From positions 19,686,001 to 19,750,000 of the forward strand of contig NC_091110.1 in assembly GCF_024713975.1 (NCBI RefSeq): DNA of 64,000 bases, read 5' to 3'. Origin of the DNA: Paralichthys olivaceus (lineage: Eukaryota; Chordata; Actinopteri; Pleuronectiformes; Paralichthyidae). Below are positions 10,370 to 25,472 of this stretch, piece after piece. How positions within the stretch are numbered: position 1 is the first letter of the stretch; each line of letters begins with the position of its first letter. Both the position numbers and the translations under genes were made by a program. Under the pieces are notes generated by a model. The model saw only the letters and a list, made by a program, of their open reading frames with translations, ran no database searches and was not told where the DNA came from.

Positions 10370-13300
10370 CTGGACTCATGGAAGAGACATTGAATAAGAA
10401 TCAAATCAAAAAGGTTCAAATCACGGACGACAAACCTTCCCACAGACTGGAGTTCAGTTTCCTGCTCCAGGTCGACAGGAGGTGGGGGAGGTGGGAAGTC
10501 CTCCACGATGCTTGTCTCTCTGATTGGTGGAGGAGGTGAGGGAGGGGGAGGGTTTTGGAGGAAGACCTCGTCATAGTCGTCCTGTGAGCGTCCTCGGGAG
10601 GATTCTAACGGATGCGGCTGCTCGTAGGGGCTCAACAGGCTGGACTCTGAGATTCTCAGTGAGGACAGGTGGCGCATGGACGGATAGAAAGTCGGGGAAG
10701 GAGACAGCAAATTGTTCTCGCTGTCCTTCTTGTTGGGTGGGGCCGAGAGCTGGGACAGGGGTGTTGGCATCACTGGTAAAAGATGTTTGGTGTTTTCTGA
10801 AGAATGCCCCTCCCCCATCTCTAAGCTGTGCGCTCGTCCTCTGTGGATGTCCTGCTCACTGTCCTCTAGAATGCTGGCGTCACTCAGACGGCGTCTTGTC
10901 TGTCCGTCCGTCACCAGGGTTTCATCGAGCCCGGTCGTGTTAGTGACAGCACCCACGGCGCTGGTGCTGGTGGGCGGGATGCCCGGGTAGGCGATGGCGT
11001 CCAGGTTAACTAGGCTCAAACTCTCGTTGGGTTGCCACTCGGTGCCGCCTCCATCCTGAGGCTCGGGAGAGAAGAAGGGGCAGGGCAGGCCGACAGAGGC
11101 CGCCAGGGTGGAGGTGCTGTGGGCTCGTTGGCGCTCGGTGTTCCTCTGGCGCTCTCTACGGGTGACAGGAGTGTATGAGGAGGAGGAGCCTGGGTCTGCG
11201 AATCAAAACATAAAGAAGAGTCAGAGACAGACTTCAGAGAATTATCACGAACCAATGATTCGATTAGTCCGAGGCCATAGAGCTAATTATGGAGGTTATG
11301 TTTTCACCCCCATCCATTGGTTTGTTGTTTGTAAGCAAGATTATGCAAAAACTATTGGATGAATTATGATGCATTGTGGGTCAGAGACGAATCCCTAGAA
11401 GTTTTTTTTAATGCTGAGACTCTTGGACTTTGGGACAAGCTCTATGGAGACATTTAAAAGTGTGAGGGACCTTGAGACGGTGCTGCAGGTGGGGGTGCGT
11501 TCAGTCTGTCCTGGGATGGTTGGGGACAGGTGAGACCCTCTGATGCGTGGACGTCTGCAGGTCTGAAAGAAACCAGAAGTTACAGAGGGTTGAATGAGTT
11601 GGGTTCATTATTAACTTCCTGTTTGCTCAGAGCGTGTCGCGGTTTTTAACGTCGGTGTTCAGCAGCTTCCTGGTTGAGTTCAGACGATCAGTGTAAACAC
11701 TCAGATTCCTGTGGTGACCTTTGACCTTCACATCTTCAGAACAAACATCCATCTCTGGGCAGTGTTTGGTGTCTCGTTTATTTTTCCATCTTCCTTAAAT
11801 TCCTCAGTGTCTCCTCCTCCTCCTCTTCGTCACTCCTCCTCTTCCTCCCTCCTCTAAACTCTTAAGCCCCTGGATCCAACCCCAACACTCCTTTTGTCTC
11901 ATTTCCTATCTTCCTCCCCCTCACTCCATCATTTTTCACCTCCCTCATACTGCCTCGTCCTTCATCTTCTCCTCCCTTCATACCAACCAGTCCTCCCTCC
12001 CTCTCTCTCTCTCCCTCTCCACGAGCTTGCCTGGAGTTTTATTTAAAACCATTTGGAGAAGACTCTTCCTCACTTCTACCTCAATCCATCATCCCTTGTT
12101 CATTCCCCTCATCTCCCTCCCTCTTTCTCTCATCCGTCCTTTCTTCAATTTCTTTTACATTCCTTTCTTGTTCTCCCTCTTTTCACTTCCCTCGTCCTTC
12201 CTTCTTTGACTCTTCCTCACTTTCGTTCTCTCCTTCCACCGGCTGTGCTCTCTCTCATTTTAAACCCAGGATGTGAAACCTGCTGCTTGGTCACATGTTT
12301 GAGTACCTGTCCGCAGGTAGAGCGCAGCGTTCAGAGATGAACATCCGGCCGTCGGCTGCAGGGACGTCCTGAAACACACAAACACGCTCCTGTTAAAAAC
12401 TAGAAGATTTTCACGGAGTCATATTGAATTCATGTTTCATATCCATTCATAAAGATTTCTCTGTTTGATATCCCAGATTTATTTATCTATTAAACCACAG
12501 CACAATAATGTGACCTGTGATAAACATGATTTTAACTTTTCAAGTGTATTTATAGACCTATTTATTTAAATGTATTAATATTTAATGTGCAGCTTTGTCT
12601 CCTGTTTCCTTGAGATATTTTCAGTATGGTTCAACATGTAAATGTCACATTTTGAGGAAACCACGAAAATAAAGTTCTTGAAATCTTTAATCTGCATTTG
12701 TTTCTGTTAATTATCAGGATTACTCAAAAACTCCTGGACAATAATCATGTTACTGAAAATGTATATTATCGTGTAAACATCTGAATCTAATTGAATAAAT
12801 CTAAATGTAGAGAACCTTTTGTTCGCTGGTTGACTCATGAAACACTGAGTGTCCCTGTTTTCAAGTGACCATAGAAAGAACAAACCAGGACTGTGGCATC
12901 ATCAGTAATCACATGTCTGACCACAGAGTTTTTACCAAACCCTGAAAACACTGTTTGATCTCCATCACAAGCTTCTTTTACTTTAAAAAGAAAAACTGCT
13001 TCATGTGCTAATCATCACTTTATTAATCAAGTGGTGCGATATTTTCATTTTTTTTCTGCTCGGCTGTAGACTCACACACCGACAACTCTCCAGCAGAATC
13101 TGGAGTCATGAACCAGTGGATTAAAAAAACAAATAAATAAAAATCACCTGAAATAACTGCCCCCCCCCCCCCCCCCCGAGGACAGAGTGTCCGTTGGTCT
13201 GTCTGAACTCTAATGATGTTTATGTGACACTCTGATCACTGACAGAGATAAATGACAAATTCATCCTTTAGGACCTCTGTAGATCTGTCGTATGTTCTGT

Positions 13301-16300
13301 ATACGTGCGCGTGTTATCTTTGCCATCGTCCACATCGGACAGCGCCCAGCCACCGTCTCCGGCTCTCTGGCACCTCACAGGAAACCCTGAGGATTCGGGG
13401 AATTTCCTGTCCTGTGCGACTCTGGGACCAAATGTCCCAACGGCAAACTGTCGTCAAATAATCAAGGATCCCGACTGTTTCAGATTTGTTTTGAGAAGCT
13501 CATATATTTAATTTCCTACCCGAGTGGACAATATCACACAAACTCTAAAGCTGAGATGCAACTTTGTCTTAAGACTTAGAACTTGTGTCTAGTGTTGTTT
13601 TGAAAGACATTTGGATATTTTATCCTTGTCGGACGCGATAAATCTGCTCGTCATTTTAATAAGTGATTACTGTGAAAGGTCTAAATGCACAAATGTTAAG
13701 AAATCACATGAGTGTCTTCAGACTGTCCATCGCTGCAGCTCCCCTTTTCAGCCTCTGTCTCTTTAAGACCCTCCTCCTGATAAAGCCCAGTCTTCTCTGA
13801 TTGGTCAGCTGCACCTCTCAGTTGGGATTGGTTAACCTTTTTTAGCGCATGTAGGAAATAACTCTGCTCTCGCTTTACCTGCTGTCATTACAGGACGAGC
13901 CCGACTAGCATCATGTAAATGAGGAGTATTGTGATGTGACATCACTTCCATAATTGGGTCTGATTGGACAATCCTTGTCTTACCTTGTTAACTCTCTCCA
14001 CGGACGCGGAGGAGAGGAAGTTTGTCGGTTGTCTCTCAGATTGTCCCAGCAGATCCTCAGCAGACACCGACCTTCCTGGGCTCCGATTCGACCCGGCCCT
14101 CTCCAGAGCCCCATTGAGCTGCTTGGACAGACCCAGGCTGAGCTGAGCCTCTGCGTCCGGCTGCTGGTGGCCCGGACCTGGGTCTCTGCTCAAAGACTGA
14201 CTGTGTCTGCTGAGACCTGCCTCAGCACTGAGGTCCTGGAGGATCTTGCCCTGGGGCTCAGGAGGAGAGTCAGGAGGAGCACTGCAAATAGAAAAACAGA
14301 AAAAGTTATAAAACTGTAAAAATTCATATTTCGAATGAGACCCTGACACTGAAATCCTGAAAACCACATCATGACTATGGAAAGAAGCCGGCGTTAGATG
14401 TTGCATGTGTCTGCTTTTGGTCACCGGTGTGGCGGGTGCGCTGGAGGCCTTGGACTCGTCACTCTGCCCGGGTAGAAGAGGTTGGACTGGTGGTTACGCA
14501 GGTCGGTTCCAGGGAGAACGGTGGAGCAGATGCGCCGCTCCCCAGAGTGGCTTTGTTCTGGGCCAGAGTCCTGGAGGGAGAGCAAGCTGGAGGCGGAGGA
14601 GAGGCTCTGGGTTTCTGAGTAACTGTAGGAGACTGGAGGGAAGTTAGGACAGAGGGAAGGAAGCAGGGGAAAATGAGAGAGAGGTAGAAAGTGATTTTAT
14701 ATTTGTCTTTGTCGTCATTGTTTTCCTTCTCTCGGTCGACTCATCACTTCCTCCTCACTCACTCACCCATATGACTGTTGTTGTCAGGTTGTATAAAAGC
14801 ACTGCGAGGCCTCCTCTGTCCTCCCTCTCCTCTCCTCACACTTCTCTTCCTCTCCACATACTCGGTGAGAGCGTCGTGCTGAAGCTGCCGTAGGTCGGGC
14901 CTCGGCGCGGCGTTCTGAGAAGCCCCGCCCCCGACACGACTGGCTGCCAGTTCAAATATCCTCCGCCGGTCTGCCACGCTGGTCTCTGGGAGGGAGATCA
15001 GGGTCAGAGCTCATGATTAGCCACATATAGACTCAAAATGTTACTGACTTGGTAAATTTGTGTGCGGCTGCTTTTAATATGCTTTTTCTAAAGTGCTCTT
15101 ATTTACCTCCTCCACGCCTGAAGAGGGCAGCAGTCTCAATATCTGAAACCCCAACCTCGTTCAAATTCTCTGGCTCCGAGTATGAGCGCTTCTTCTGCTC
15201 GGCCATCAGACGCTTGCGGCCACAGATCCGTGTCAGAGCAGGTGGTCCAACTGGTGGGACGCTGGGAAGAGTTGGCGGGCTCTGTCCTCGAAGCTCCGGG
15301 CTAACCACGTGCCGCTCCTTCGGGGTGTGAGGGGAAGTGACCGGCGGTGGGGACTGTGGTGTGATGATGATGCCATGTGGCTTGGGCATGGTTTTTGGGC
15401 CTTTTTTCTCCAGGGAGTGATACTTGGCCGGGACGGCTGGAGGCTGGTGGCTGCTGGAGGAGAACGCAGGACAAGGAGCTGCGGGTGGAGGACTGATTGA
15501 GGAGCTGAGGTCTCTCCGTCTGAAGGAGGTGGACCGCAGGACCTTAGACTGGGCATCTTTCAAAGAGTCTCTGTAAGATCTGGTCAGAGAAAGAGGATAC
15601 AGATGCATTAAGACTCAGTATATTATGATCGACCTCTTAGGTCCTGGAAGACTCTTGACTTGTTGAAGGACTCTGACTTGTTGGAGATCCTGTCTGAGAA
15701 CTCTGACCTTGTGAAGGCCTGTAAGCTGTCGGGAGCCTGAATTGTTGGAGGACTCTAAACCAGTAAAGCTCTCTGACCTGTTGAGGGGCGTGTCCTGCAT
15801 GGTGCCCAGCACCTCCTGGACGTCCTGTCTCCATGTGAAGTCTTTGTTGCCGTCCATCTCCCTGGAATCTTCCAGCTGGAAGCTGCTGCGACTCCTCTGG
15901 AGAGCTGAACTGGGATCTGCTGTAGTCCTGGGCAGCACAGAGAAAAAGTGTAACTGTTATAAATAGTTATATTTCAAACTCATTTTGGGATCATATAGAT
16001 CTGATGCAGGGAAAAGACATTCAGCTCCATTAGCTCCAGCTTCTCTTCTACCTGTATTTCATGAGGTCGTTGCTCGTTCCCCTGTAGCTGAGAGTTCTGT
16101 GGGCTTTGGTCCCATTAGTGCTTCTCTCCAGCATGTGTCTCAGGTCATCTGCTCCGCAGGGGGAGCTCCGGCCTTTCTCAGTCATCTGATCCAGAGAAAA
16201 TAAAAACAGAAGCATCGATATATGAGGTTAGTTGAAATCAGTTTGGTGCTTTTTACAATCAAATGCTCTTTAAAAACTATTTCTAAGTTTGATTTACCCG

Positions 16301-19300
16301 TTGATGGTTTGCTTTGCTCTGTGAATTGTTTGTGCTGTGACTGCGCTGCTTTCCGGCACGTTCCCGGCGCTCAAAGCGACTGACTTTCTCCAAGACCGAG
16401 AGGCTACGGGTTGGCCCGTGGCTGCCATCTTCAAAGCTACTGCTGCCATGGCTACTGGCAGAGACGACACTGTCAGAGCTGGCGCAGCGCTGCACCTCGA
16501 CGAGGGCGATCTCCAGCCGAGTCAGTGGGTGTTCTCTGTCTTTCTCCCGCTCTCTGTGGTCCCAGTGCTGGTACTGCAAAGCCGCTGAGTCGCTGAGATG
16601 ACGGGGAGACGTCTGGGGGGCAGAGGTGGGTGGAGCCTGATGCTGAGAGTGGACAGGGGAGTGGGTGGGTGGTACCTGTCCCTGTGAAGACCTGGAGAAC
16701 GCCTCTGAGTCTGAATGAATGCTGGTCTGGTCCACTGATCTGAATGGAGTGAAAAATAATTAACAGATGATGAGGAAGAGAAGAAATCACTGACATGAAG
16801 TAATGTCTTCTGATTTTAACCTGCTTGTATACACATGGATTCACGGCCCAGATCCCTCCATACCTGCTCTGGTCTCCTCTGGACTGGACAGGTGGGTAGG
16901 GGTCCCTCCACTCCTGTGAGGACGAGGGCCTGGGAGGGGTGGGCTGGTTATGGGGAATGTGGAAACCTTGGTTCTGTTCTTGGAACACGTGGCTGTGGGG
17001 TCCCTGGCCCTTGTGACTATAGGACCCGTGGTAGCTCTGACTGAAAGGTTCCTGGTGGTTTTGGGGCCTCTGGGCCCCTGGTGGACCCTCTGATCGTCCT
17101 CCAGGAGCTTTCAAGTAGGTACTGTACTGTCCAACGGTTGAATCTGTCTGCTGGGGCCTGATAGAAGTAAAAGACTGAGTGAGCATTACAACTTTTAGAA
17201 GAAGTCAAGTGAGTTTGTGATTTAAAGTCGTCACCTGTCTGCGTCGTGTGCTTCAGTCCTGAGCTGTGAAGAGGGGTAGAAGGATTCTGGGTACGGTGAA
17301 GAAGAAGGAATGTTATTTTGGTGTCCGTTTTCTGTGGTTGATATCTTTCCATCTTTTTGCCGCTCTGTCACTCCTTCATCCCTCCCTCCAGTTCCCTGCT
17401 GACGGCTGCTCTCTTTAGCGAGGGCCGGGTAGACAGCAGAGGAGCCTGGTCCAGGGTTGGAACTGGGCATCTGTGCATAGTGGGGCTCGGGCTGGGGGAC
17501 GGGGTACATCACAGTGGGAAGTATGAGTCGGCCGGACTGGGGGGCGGGGCCTACAGACCCAGAGGAAGATTCAGGGGGTGAGGGCGGCTGAGGAAACCCT
17601 CCACCCTGACGAGGCTTCGTGGTGGGGCTACTCTCTGGACTCTTCTCTATCACTGTGTGGAGCTGACCCTCCATCCCATACGAGCCTTTAGCTGGAACCA
17701 CAGTGAAGTTTGTAAGACAAAACACTGCAGCTTGCACCGGCTGCTCACTAAACAAAACCAAAACATTGGAGATAGACTTGAACGGTACCTGCGCCTGAGG
17801 CCACGGGGCCACTGGAGTGATGCCAGGAACCTTTCTGCAGAGACCTGAGTAAATACATAAGAATATAAAAGTGTCATTCCATTTTCTAAACATAAATTCG
17901 GAGCTTTTAAGAAAATCCTTCTCGTAATGAGGTGTTTGTAGGAAACAGTGAGTCAGACTTTCTAACAACTTCTCCTCAACATCATCACTCCCCCATAATT
18001 CTGCATTAGAATCAATTATCACTCTGATCCTCTCCTCACCGCAGCGACCGGGCATTGTCCAAACTGGACCAGGAGTTTGGTCTCTCGTGGTTCCTGATGG
18101 CTGCATAGCTGTCACTGCGCCGCGGTGGAGCTGGTGCCCCCTTCAGGCTCTCGTAGGAGCTACCGCTGGCCGCCGGGCTCCATATGGGACCTACGCTGTG
18201 TCTGTTGGAAGCCGGCACGCCACCGCTGCTGCTGCCGCTACTGCTGCTGCTGCTGCTGCTGGTGCCACGGTAGCAGACGCCAACCAATGATCCTGCAACC
18301 AATGGTACAAAGAAAAGAGGTGATCATCACGTCGGTATAACGTCACCTGAAAACTGCTAAAACAGAAAGTTCACCTTGCAGATCTCGGTTCAGCCCCGGC
18401 CTCGTCCCTCTGGAATCTTGGTTGCGTAGCATCGCTGCGGAGGAGGAACTTAGCTCGTGCTCCTGAGATAGGCCCTGCTGGTTGTCGTAAACAGCCTGGA
18501 TGTAATGAATGTCAGCCTGCTGCATCTCACCACCTCCTCCTTCTCTCTGAGGGACGGTCTCTAGAGAATAGGAGCGCTCTGGGCTGAAGGAGGGGGTGGA
18601 GGCAAGGTACTCTGGGATGCTGGAACTGGTGGAGAAGGAGGAATAGGCGGAGTCTCGTTTGCTGTGGAGGTGGTCGATGCTGTTGGAGGACCTGAATTAC
18701 AACAAGAGATTTAATTAGAGAGTTTTGTACTCGTCACACTTTCAGTCGGTGTCTGCTGAAGTGTATTTGTCGTTGTGAACCTGGCAGAGGACAGCTGGTG
18801 GCAGGACGAGTAGGCAGGGTGAGGTCCACTGTGGGCGTGGTGTCCCAGCGGGTGGTGGTGCTGAGCTCCGGAGTGAAGCTGGGAGGAATGGGGAGGGTCC
18901 AGGCTCTCCATGCTGCCTCTCGAGCTGTACTGGTCCGGACTCTTCCTCAGGTAGCTGCCGCCGGAGTCAAAGCCGCCGGACAGGTTGGTGGTCGAGGCAC
19001 TGAAACAGACACGGAGGGAAAGATTTAATATTCAGTCTTTTAATAAATCGTCTCTTCACTAAACTCAGACACTCGTGTGTTCAGCTTAGAAAATAAATGT
19101 GTATATTTTTAAAATGCAAAACAAAACAGGATGTCATGTTGAAGACGTTTGTGTATTGTGCTGCAGGGACATCTGCTAAAGATAGCATGCTAACTGTCAT
19201 CTCTCGTAATACCCCTTTCTACCACAAGAGGTGATAGCAAGCGATCGCAACATGAGGACGACGTCCTGTTAGTGATGATCACACAAGAATATTCAGACTA

Positions 19301-19571
19301 TCGACATCAGAATATTCTCGTTTTACCACGTAAAAAATATTCATGATATTTATATAGATTCATTTGAAATTTTTAAAAGTTAAAAAAGATTTTCAAGCTG
19401 ATTTTTTTTGTGCAGAAAAGATAAAGTGATATTTCCAGAAGAAGAGTGAACAAGACCTGATTCATTGTGACGTGAACGTCTGAAAGAAGCTTTTTGTTTC
19501 CTGGTTGTGAATCTGCTGATACCTCCCTGTAAACAAGTGTGTGTGTGTGTGTGTGTGTGTACGTGTGTGTG

Positions 19572-19618
<47 letters not shown>

Positions 19619-22600
19619 TTCAACCAAACACAATGCAGTTCTGCTCTGGAGCAGAGAACAGTCTCTGTCTGTGTTTCCCTCTTTTCGTTGTGTCAGAAAC
19701 TTTCTCTGCAGCTGAAACATCAGCTCCAGAGTCAGTCTGACTTTCTGTCGTTGACCTCAGTTCTAATGAGGCAGAGCCGCACAAATGTTTCTGCACAGAC
19801 TTTACTCACAGGATGTGATGAAGGGACCTCAACGTATTTACAACCTCACATTAAGGGGACATGAAGCACGTTAACCGTTAAACCAGGTATGGTTAGGGTT
19901 TAAGATAAGGGTTAAGATTGGGGTTATGGGTTAGTTAAAGGGTTTAAGCTTCAAAATACATTTTCAGAAACTGCACGAAAGATTTTCTTGCAGAATTCCT
20001 GTTAGTATTGTGACTTTGACATCGGTAGAAACACAGAAGTCACTAGAACAGAAGACGAAGGCTGTTTGGGTACTAACTGTATTTCCCTTTGATTGCAACA
20101 GGATGACTACGTGGCGGCTAACTGTCATCGAGCACAACAGCTGATCCGGAGAGTAAATATGGAGACGGAGTTCCAGCAGAGACTCAGTTATGGATATTTA
20201 ATATCGTATCTGTTGTGGAGCGCTGACCTGGTGTGATAGTTGTGCTGCCAGACGCTGCTCATCGCGTCCATCTCCTCTTGGTCGGTCCCTCGCTGAGCTT
20301 CGGCGAGTTTTGTCGAATGCCACGAGTGAGGACGAGAGGCCGGGTCGCTGCGTCTGTTGGGTCACAATACAAAGAGAGAAACGTTCACCATCGCCTTAAA
20401 TGACACAAACTCTTTGACGTGAAAAACAGAGTCAGTTATTTGATACGATAGTTGTGATGACAAATATTCCACATGTTGCATTTTTAAAGCATTTACTCCA
20501 CAACGTTAAGAGATAACATTCAGATTCTCATTCACACCTTAGATAAAAAATAAAGATGGACGACATTATAGCTAAAGTGAAGCCAAAACACAGAGATCCT
20601 CCCCTGGTGGCCGCCTGCAGTATAGCTCCCTTTGTTTGGCAGCAAATATAATGCCCTGTTTGTTTTTATACAATGTGCAGTAAACAGAAAATAAATGTTT
20701 GCTGTGAGCACCAGACGTTTGTAAAGTGTCTCTGTTGTCCGTTGGTCGTGATGTGACATCATCGTTATCTAACCAGTTCAGTGATAACAGATGTGGACGA
20801 GCTCGGCGGTTCCAACAATCTTTCCTCATCCCTGTCACATTCCACATGTTCTCACGCTGCGTGCTTATCCTCGCAGATAAACAGGAAGAGATTTTATCTG
20901 AGTAAATAGGAGACTACAGGATTGTGGGTAATGACAGGACGTGACTGGAACACCTCAGCACATAGTTATCATCGCTGATATTCACCCTCTGCATTGGGTC
21001 TGTGGGGAGCTGGTGTGGGGGCGTTGAGTTCAACTGAAACCTGGTCGGCATTAACGCGGATGAGATTTAAAATGTTGTTAATTTGGAAATTAAACAATAT
21101 CGAGCAAAATAACAAAGGCTCAATACATGATATTATAGTAATGCATTGTGTAAACACAGGAGGTTTAACACACAAATGATTTGTCAAATGTTATTAAGAG
21201 TTTGTCATTCTCTGCTCATAAAGATTAAAACCAACAAAAAGCAAAAATCTGTCTTTACACTTAAAAGAAATAAAAATGTGACATTTACTGTGATGATAAT
21301 CAATATCTGACAATAACTGAATCCTTGATATGATTTTTTGTGATATCGTCCGGCTCCACATCGTCTCTAAGACTCAGAAAGTCTTTGTCTGTTAGAGGTT
21401 ATATTTCAGTTGCCATGGTAATCTGATGGATGCAGAGGTCACGTACGAACCACCAAAAAAGACGTAAAGTCACAGAATCAAGTGTCAACGTCCAAAAAGT
21501 CCTGAAGCTCATAAATGTTATATCAGATATATGAACCTCACAAATTCAGCTGAAACTCCTGAATACACACATCTCCACTGACACAACACACGAGTGTGTA
21601 CAAATCAATCCATGACTTCGTTCCTCTAACAATGTTTTAAGATTAAAACCGTTAATTAAAAATGTTGATTGTATTTGTAAGATTATATAAAATGTTACTA
21701 TCAACTCTTCCTTTCTGTCCTGAGCTGATCAGAGCTCATCCCTGGATCATGTGACCTGTTTTACCTGGCGGTGAACCTGAGGACCTTGGAGATGAGACCG
21801 GTCGCCAGGCTGTTGACGTTGGTCTCCGATGGCGTCCGACACAACGCCCCGTCCGAGCGACCCAACTCCGCTTTTTTCTGCTTCCTGCGGAGCTTCCTGC
21901 GGTAGAAGACCTCCAGCAGCTCCATGGTTCAATTCAAAATCTTCTTTATTCTGGTTTCTGCTCTTTCGCTCTTTTCAGCTTTTCTCTTAGAAAGTGGCAG
22001 CGGCTTCTAATCTATTTTTAAATTTCTACTGAACTCTGCTCAACATGATTTCATTTGTGTAAGAAAACAACTTCTCTACTGGATTCTTACACTTTTATCC
22101 ACTTCTGCCCAATTTTCTTAAATTATTCTCGTCTTATTTCCTTTTTTGAGTTTTAACCTGAACTTAAATTAAATCGAGACCCTCGTCCTGAATCGAATGA
22201 GTCTCTGTGTCTCCTCAATGATCTGTTCCTTTACTTCCTCCGACTCTCCTCTCCTGATCCCGTCTCTTTGCTCCACTTCCAGTTCTGGCACGTCGGACCG
22301 AGTCGCGCTGCGTTGGCCCCCGAGCTCGTTAAACAAATGTCGCAATTAAGTGTCATTAGGCCGCCGTACGATAAAAGCATGCGGTAAACATCCTTGGCTT
22401 GGTCTGGACGGTGGCTGCTGATGTGTGAGCGAGAGACACAGAGCGTCTGAGGAGAGAGAGAGTGAGAGAGGGAGGGAGGGAATGAGCAGAAAGAGAGGGA
22501 GGGAGGATGGAGAGAGATAAGAGCAGTTAGGGAAAAGATTCAGAGGAATGAAGAAACTACAAATGGAGGATAAGAGAGGAAAGGGTGAGAGAGAGGTAAA

Positions 22601-23214
22601 GGAAAGGGAGGATGAGAGGAAGGGAACGCTGCCGTTCTGTCATTCCTGGTGTGAGATCAAAATGAAATCAGGAACAACTGGAGGAGGAGGTGAAGAAGAT
22701 GCAATAACAAGTGCAAAGGTGAAAGAGGAAGGGAGGAGTGAAGAAGAGGAGGATGGAGGAGTAAGAAGACAAACAGAGAGAGGGAGGTGTAGAAAACAGT
22801 GGATTATTGAGCTGACTGAGACAGAAATGGATTTTGAGGCCGTGGGGGGGGGAGACGTCTCATGATGCAGCATGTGGCTCCGCACTGAACAATGAACTCA
22901 CTATTATTGACTCTCAGATTATCACCGTCAGACGGACTGAGGTCCCAACACACGGGGACGTGTCGACGGAGACGAGCTGTTAACGAGCTGCATCGTCACT
23001 AACGTCCACGACTGAGAGTCATCGGACGTCTGAGAGCTGAGGGGACGGTCGGAGCAGAGTGTCCTGAGGCCCGACAGTCAAACAACCACAGACATCAGAC
23101 TGTAAATGTGTCTCAGACTCATCAAGATGAATGAGTCTCTGGGAAAAAATCACAAGACTCATCTCTGGTGCAGCTAAATATTAATTAGGCCTCCAGTTTA
23201 TACGCTGCCATCAT

Positions 23215-23245
<31 letters not shown>

Positions 23246-24552
23246 GCAGGGTGTGTCTCTCTGAACAGAGACCTTATCTGTTGCCGTGGGAAACTGTTCC
23301 TCCGGCCCATAATAATAATAATAATAATCTGTCTTATCTACTCAGAAACTAAAAGTGGAGCGAGAGTGGAAGCATGAAATCACCTCGAGGATTGTGGGAA
23401 CTCGTTAAGGTGAAACCTCACGTCTGTTTATTAAAGTATTATTTTCATAAATACATCGTCATTACATTATTTAACTCTTTCTGTTCGACTGCAGGGAACC
23501 AGAGGATCAACACTGGTTCTACCTCAACTTGACTAACGACCCCTGGTGTTGAGGTTCCTTCTTGGAACCACCGGACACGAGGAAGCTCATCGTCGGTCCT
23601 GGGATCTTTTCAAGGTCCCTGGAACATCAAGGACCAAAGTACACAAACACACACTCGACTGCATCGACAGACTACAACTCCCAAATTGATTTACGAGTCT
23701 GGTAACACGCAAACTTACACTACACTCAGTGTGTGTGTGTGTGTGTGTGTTTTTATTATGTGATGTCATTTTAGAAGAATGTGGTGATTCAAAGAGGAAA
23801 GAAATGAAAGGAATGAAAAGAGTGGAACGGAAATGAGAGAAGATAAGAGGAGGAACAGAACAGACCATAAAAGAGAGGAGAGGAAAGAAGATGACGAGGA
23901 GGAGAGGGAAGAAGAGTTCAAGACGAAAGTGAACGAAGGGGAGAGAGGAAGTCAGTCTGTCCTCTTCAGATTAACACCCAGCCTCATGGGGCACCCCCCA
24001 CCCTCCGTCCTTCAGCCACCCCTCTCCTCGCTGGTATCTGATAACCGCCCCCGGCCCGGGGGATTGTGGGAGAATGGAGTCATTTAGCCTGTTTATCTGA
24101 TTCCATGGGACCAACAGGGGGTTCGGTCTCAGCAGGATTCACGTTAAACACACAGGAAGAGGCTGTAACTGTCCACACGGCCTTTCACAATAAGAGCTTT
24201 ATATCCAGGAGCAGTGAGGTCAAACAACACGATGAGGAGCAAAGAGAGAAGTCGAGGCTGACAACCAGAAAAACCAACAACAGTAGCTCCCCCCAGAGGC
24301 TGTGGTGGACATTACACACACACACGCTTGTTGGGACGCTGCACTTCCAGATTTCCATGATCCCAAACATGCACCTGCATTTAACGTGAAACAGAAAACA
24401 GTGAGAGAAGCTGCAGAGCGATGCAGACCCTGAGCCTCAGCTCACGTCTCAGCTCTGTAACTTCACTGTGGAACTCAGGAATTATGTTTTGCCTCGTTGG
24501 TCTTGTTTTGGTCCCAACTAGAGCAAGAAAAGGACCCAAGAAGGTAAAAACA

Positions 24553-24583
<31 letters not shown>

Positions 24584-25009
24584 GTAAACTCAGTCCGCAC
24601 AGACAAACAGTCTATAAATACTCTGCCAGTTTCAACCTAATATGGAGATCAACTCCTTCAGAGAGTGTGTGTCAGAGCGAGAGTCTCTCCGACTTGTAAA
24701 ATATATATTTTCTTCTGTTTATTGGATATTTCTGTCTGATGTAAAGTTTTGGTTTTTTTTTCAAGATGAATAAAGTTGTTAAAAAAAGAAAGGAAGTAAA
24801 AATCCTCTGGAATCATTGATTTTTTTTTTTTAAACCATATATAAAATATTCAGATCCAGTTTTCTGAATAATATTTTGTTAAATATATCAAAACAATCTA
24901 AAGATATAAATAATATTGTGAGGTGGTTACCATGGTAACCTGGGCTGAAACTTTGTTTTCCTGTTGATCTGCGATTGACCCCAACACACAACACTAATAA
25001 ATCCTCTGA

Positions 25010-25048
<39 letters not shown>

Positions 25049-25441
25049 AAGCACAGGAAGGACATCCTATCAACCTGTCACTCGTTTGACATCACTTCCT
25101 GTTTAATCCCGCTGTGTGTGTGAGACCAACAGGAAACTGGAGGGAACCGTTATCATGTGTCGGACAGGAAGTCGCCACAGTGACAGCGTAGCTGCAACCA
25201 ACCCTCTGAAAGGGAATGAACCCATCTGTGACCTGCTCGCCATCTTGTACCTTTCGTACTGTCACAGTTTTAAAATGTCCAGAGCGTCGAACAGTGCAGC
25301 TGAGGTTCGTCACATATCGACTGATCGGTGCAGAACATCGTCACGATGACAATGTTGACTTGAAAACTGCTGTTACCTGTTCTTAATGCGTAGTTGGACT
25401 CCTCCTCCTGAACATGTTCTGCTGTGGTGGGACGACGCAGG

Positions 25442-25472
<31 letters not shown>

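Noticed and set aside
10355-10372. Nearer acceptor CAG for shroom3 exon 20
   Set aside because: Using it shifts the frame out of the proline-rich segment and ASD2; the acceptor at 10370-10373 restores it.
19507-19864. Cys/Val frames over GT repeats (also at many other microsatellites)
   Set aside because: Repeats of two bases stay open in most frames; the peptides are (CV)n or (TH)n artefacts.
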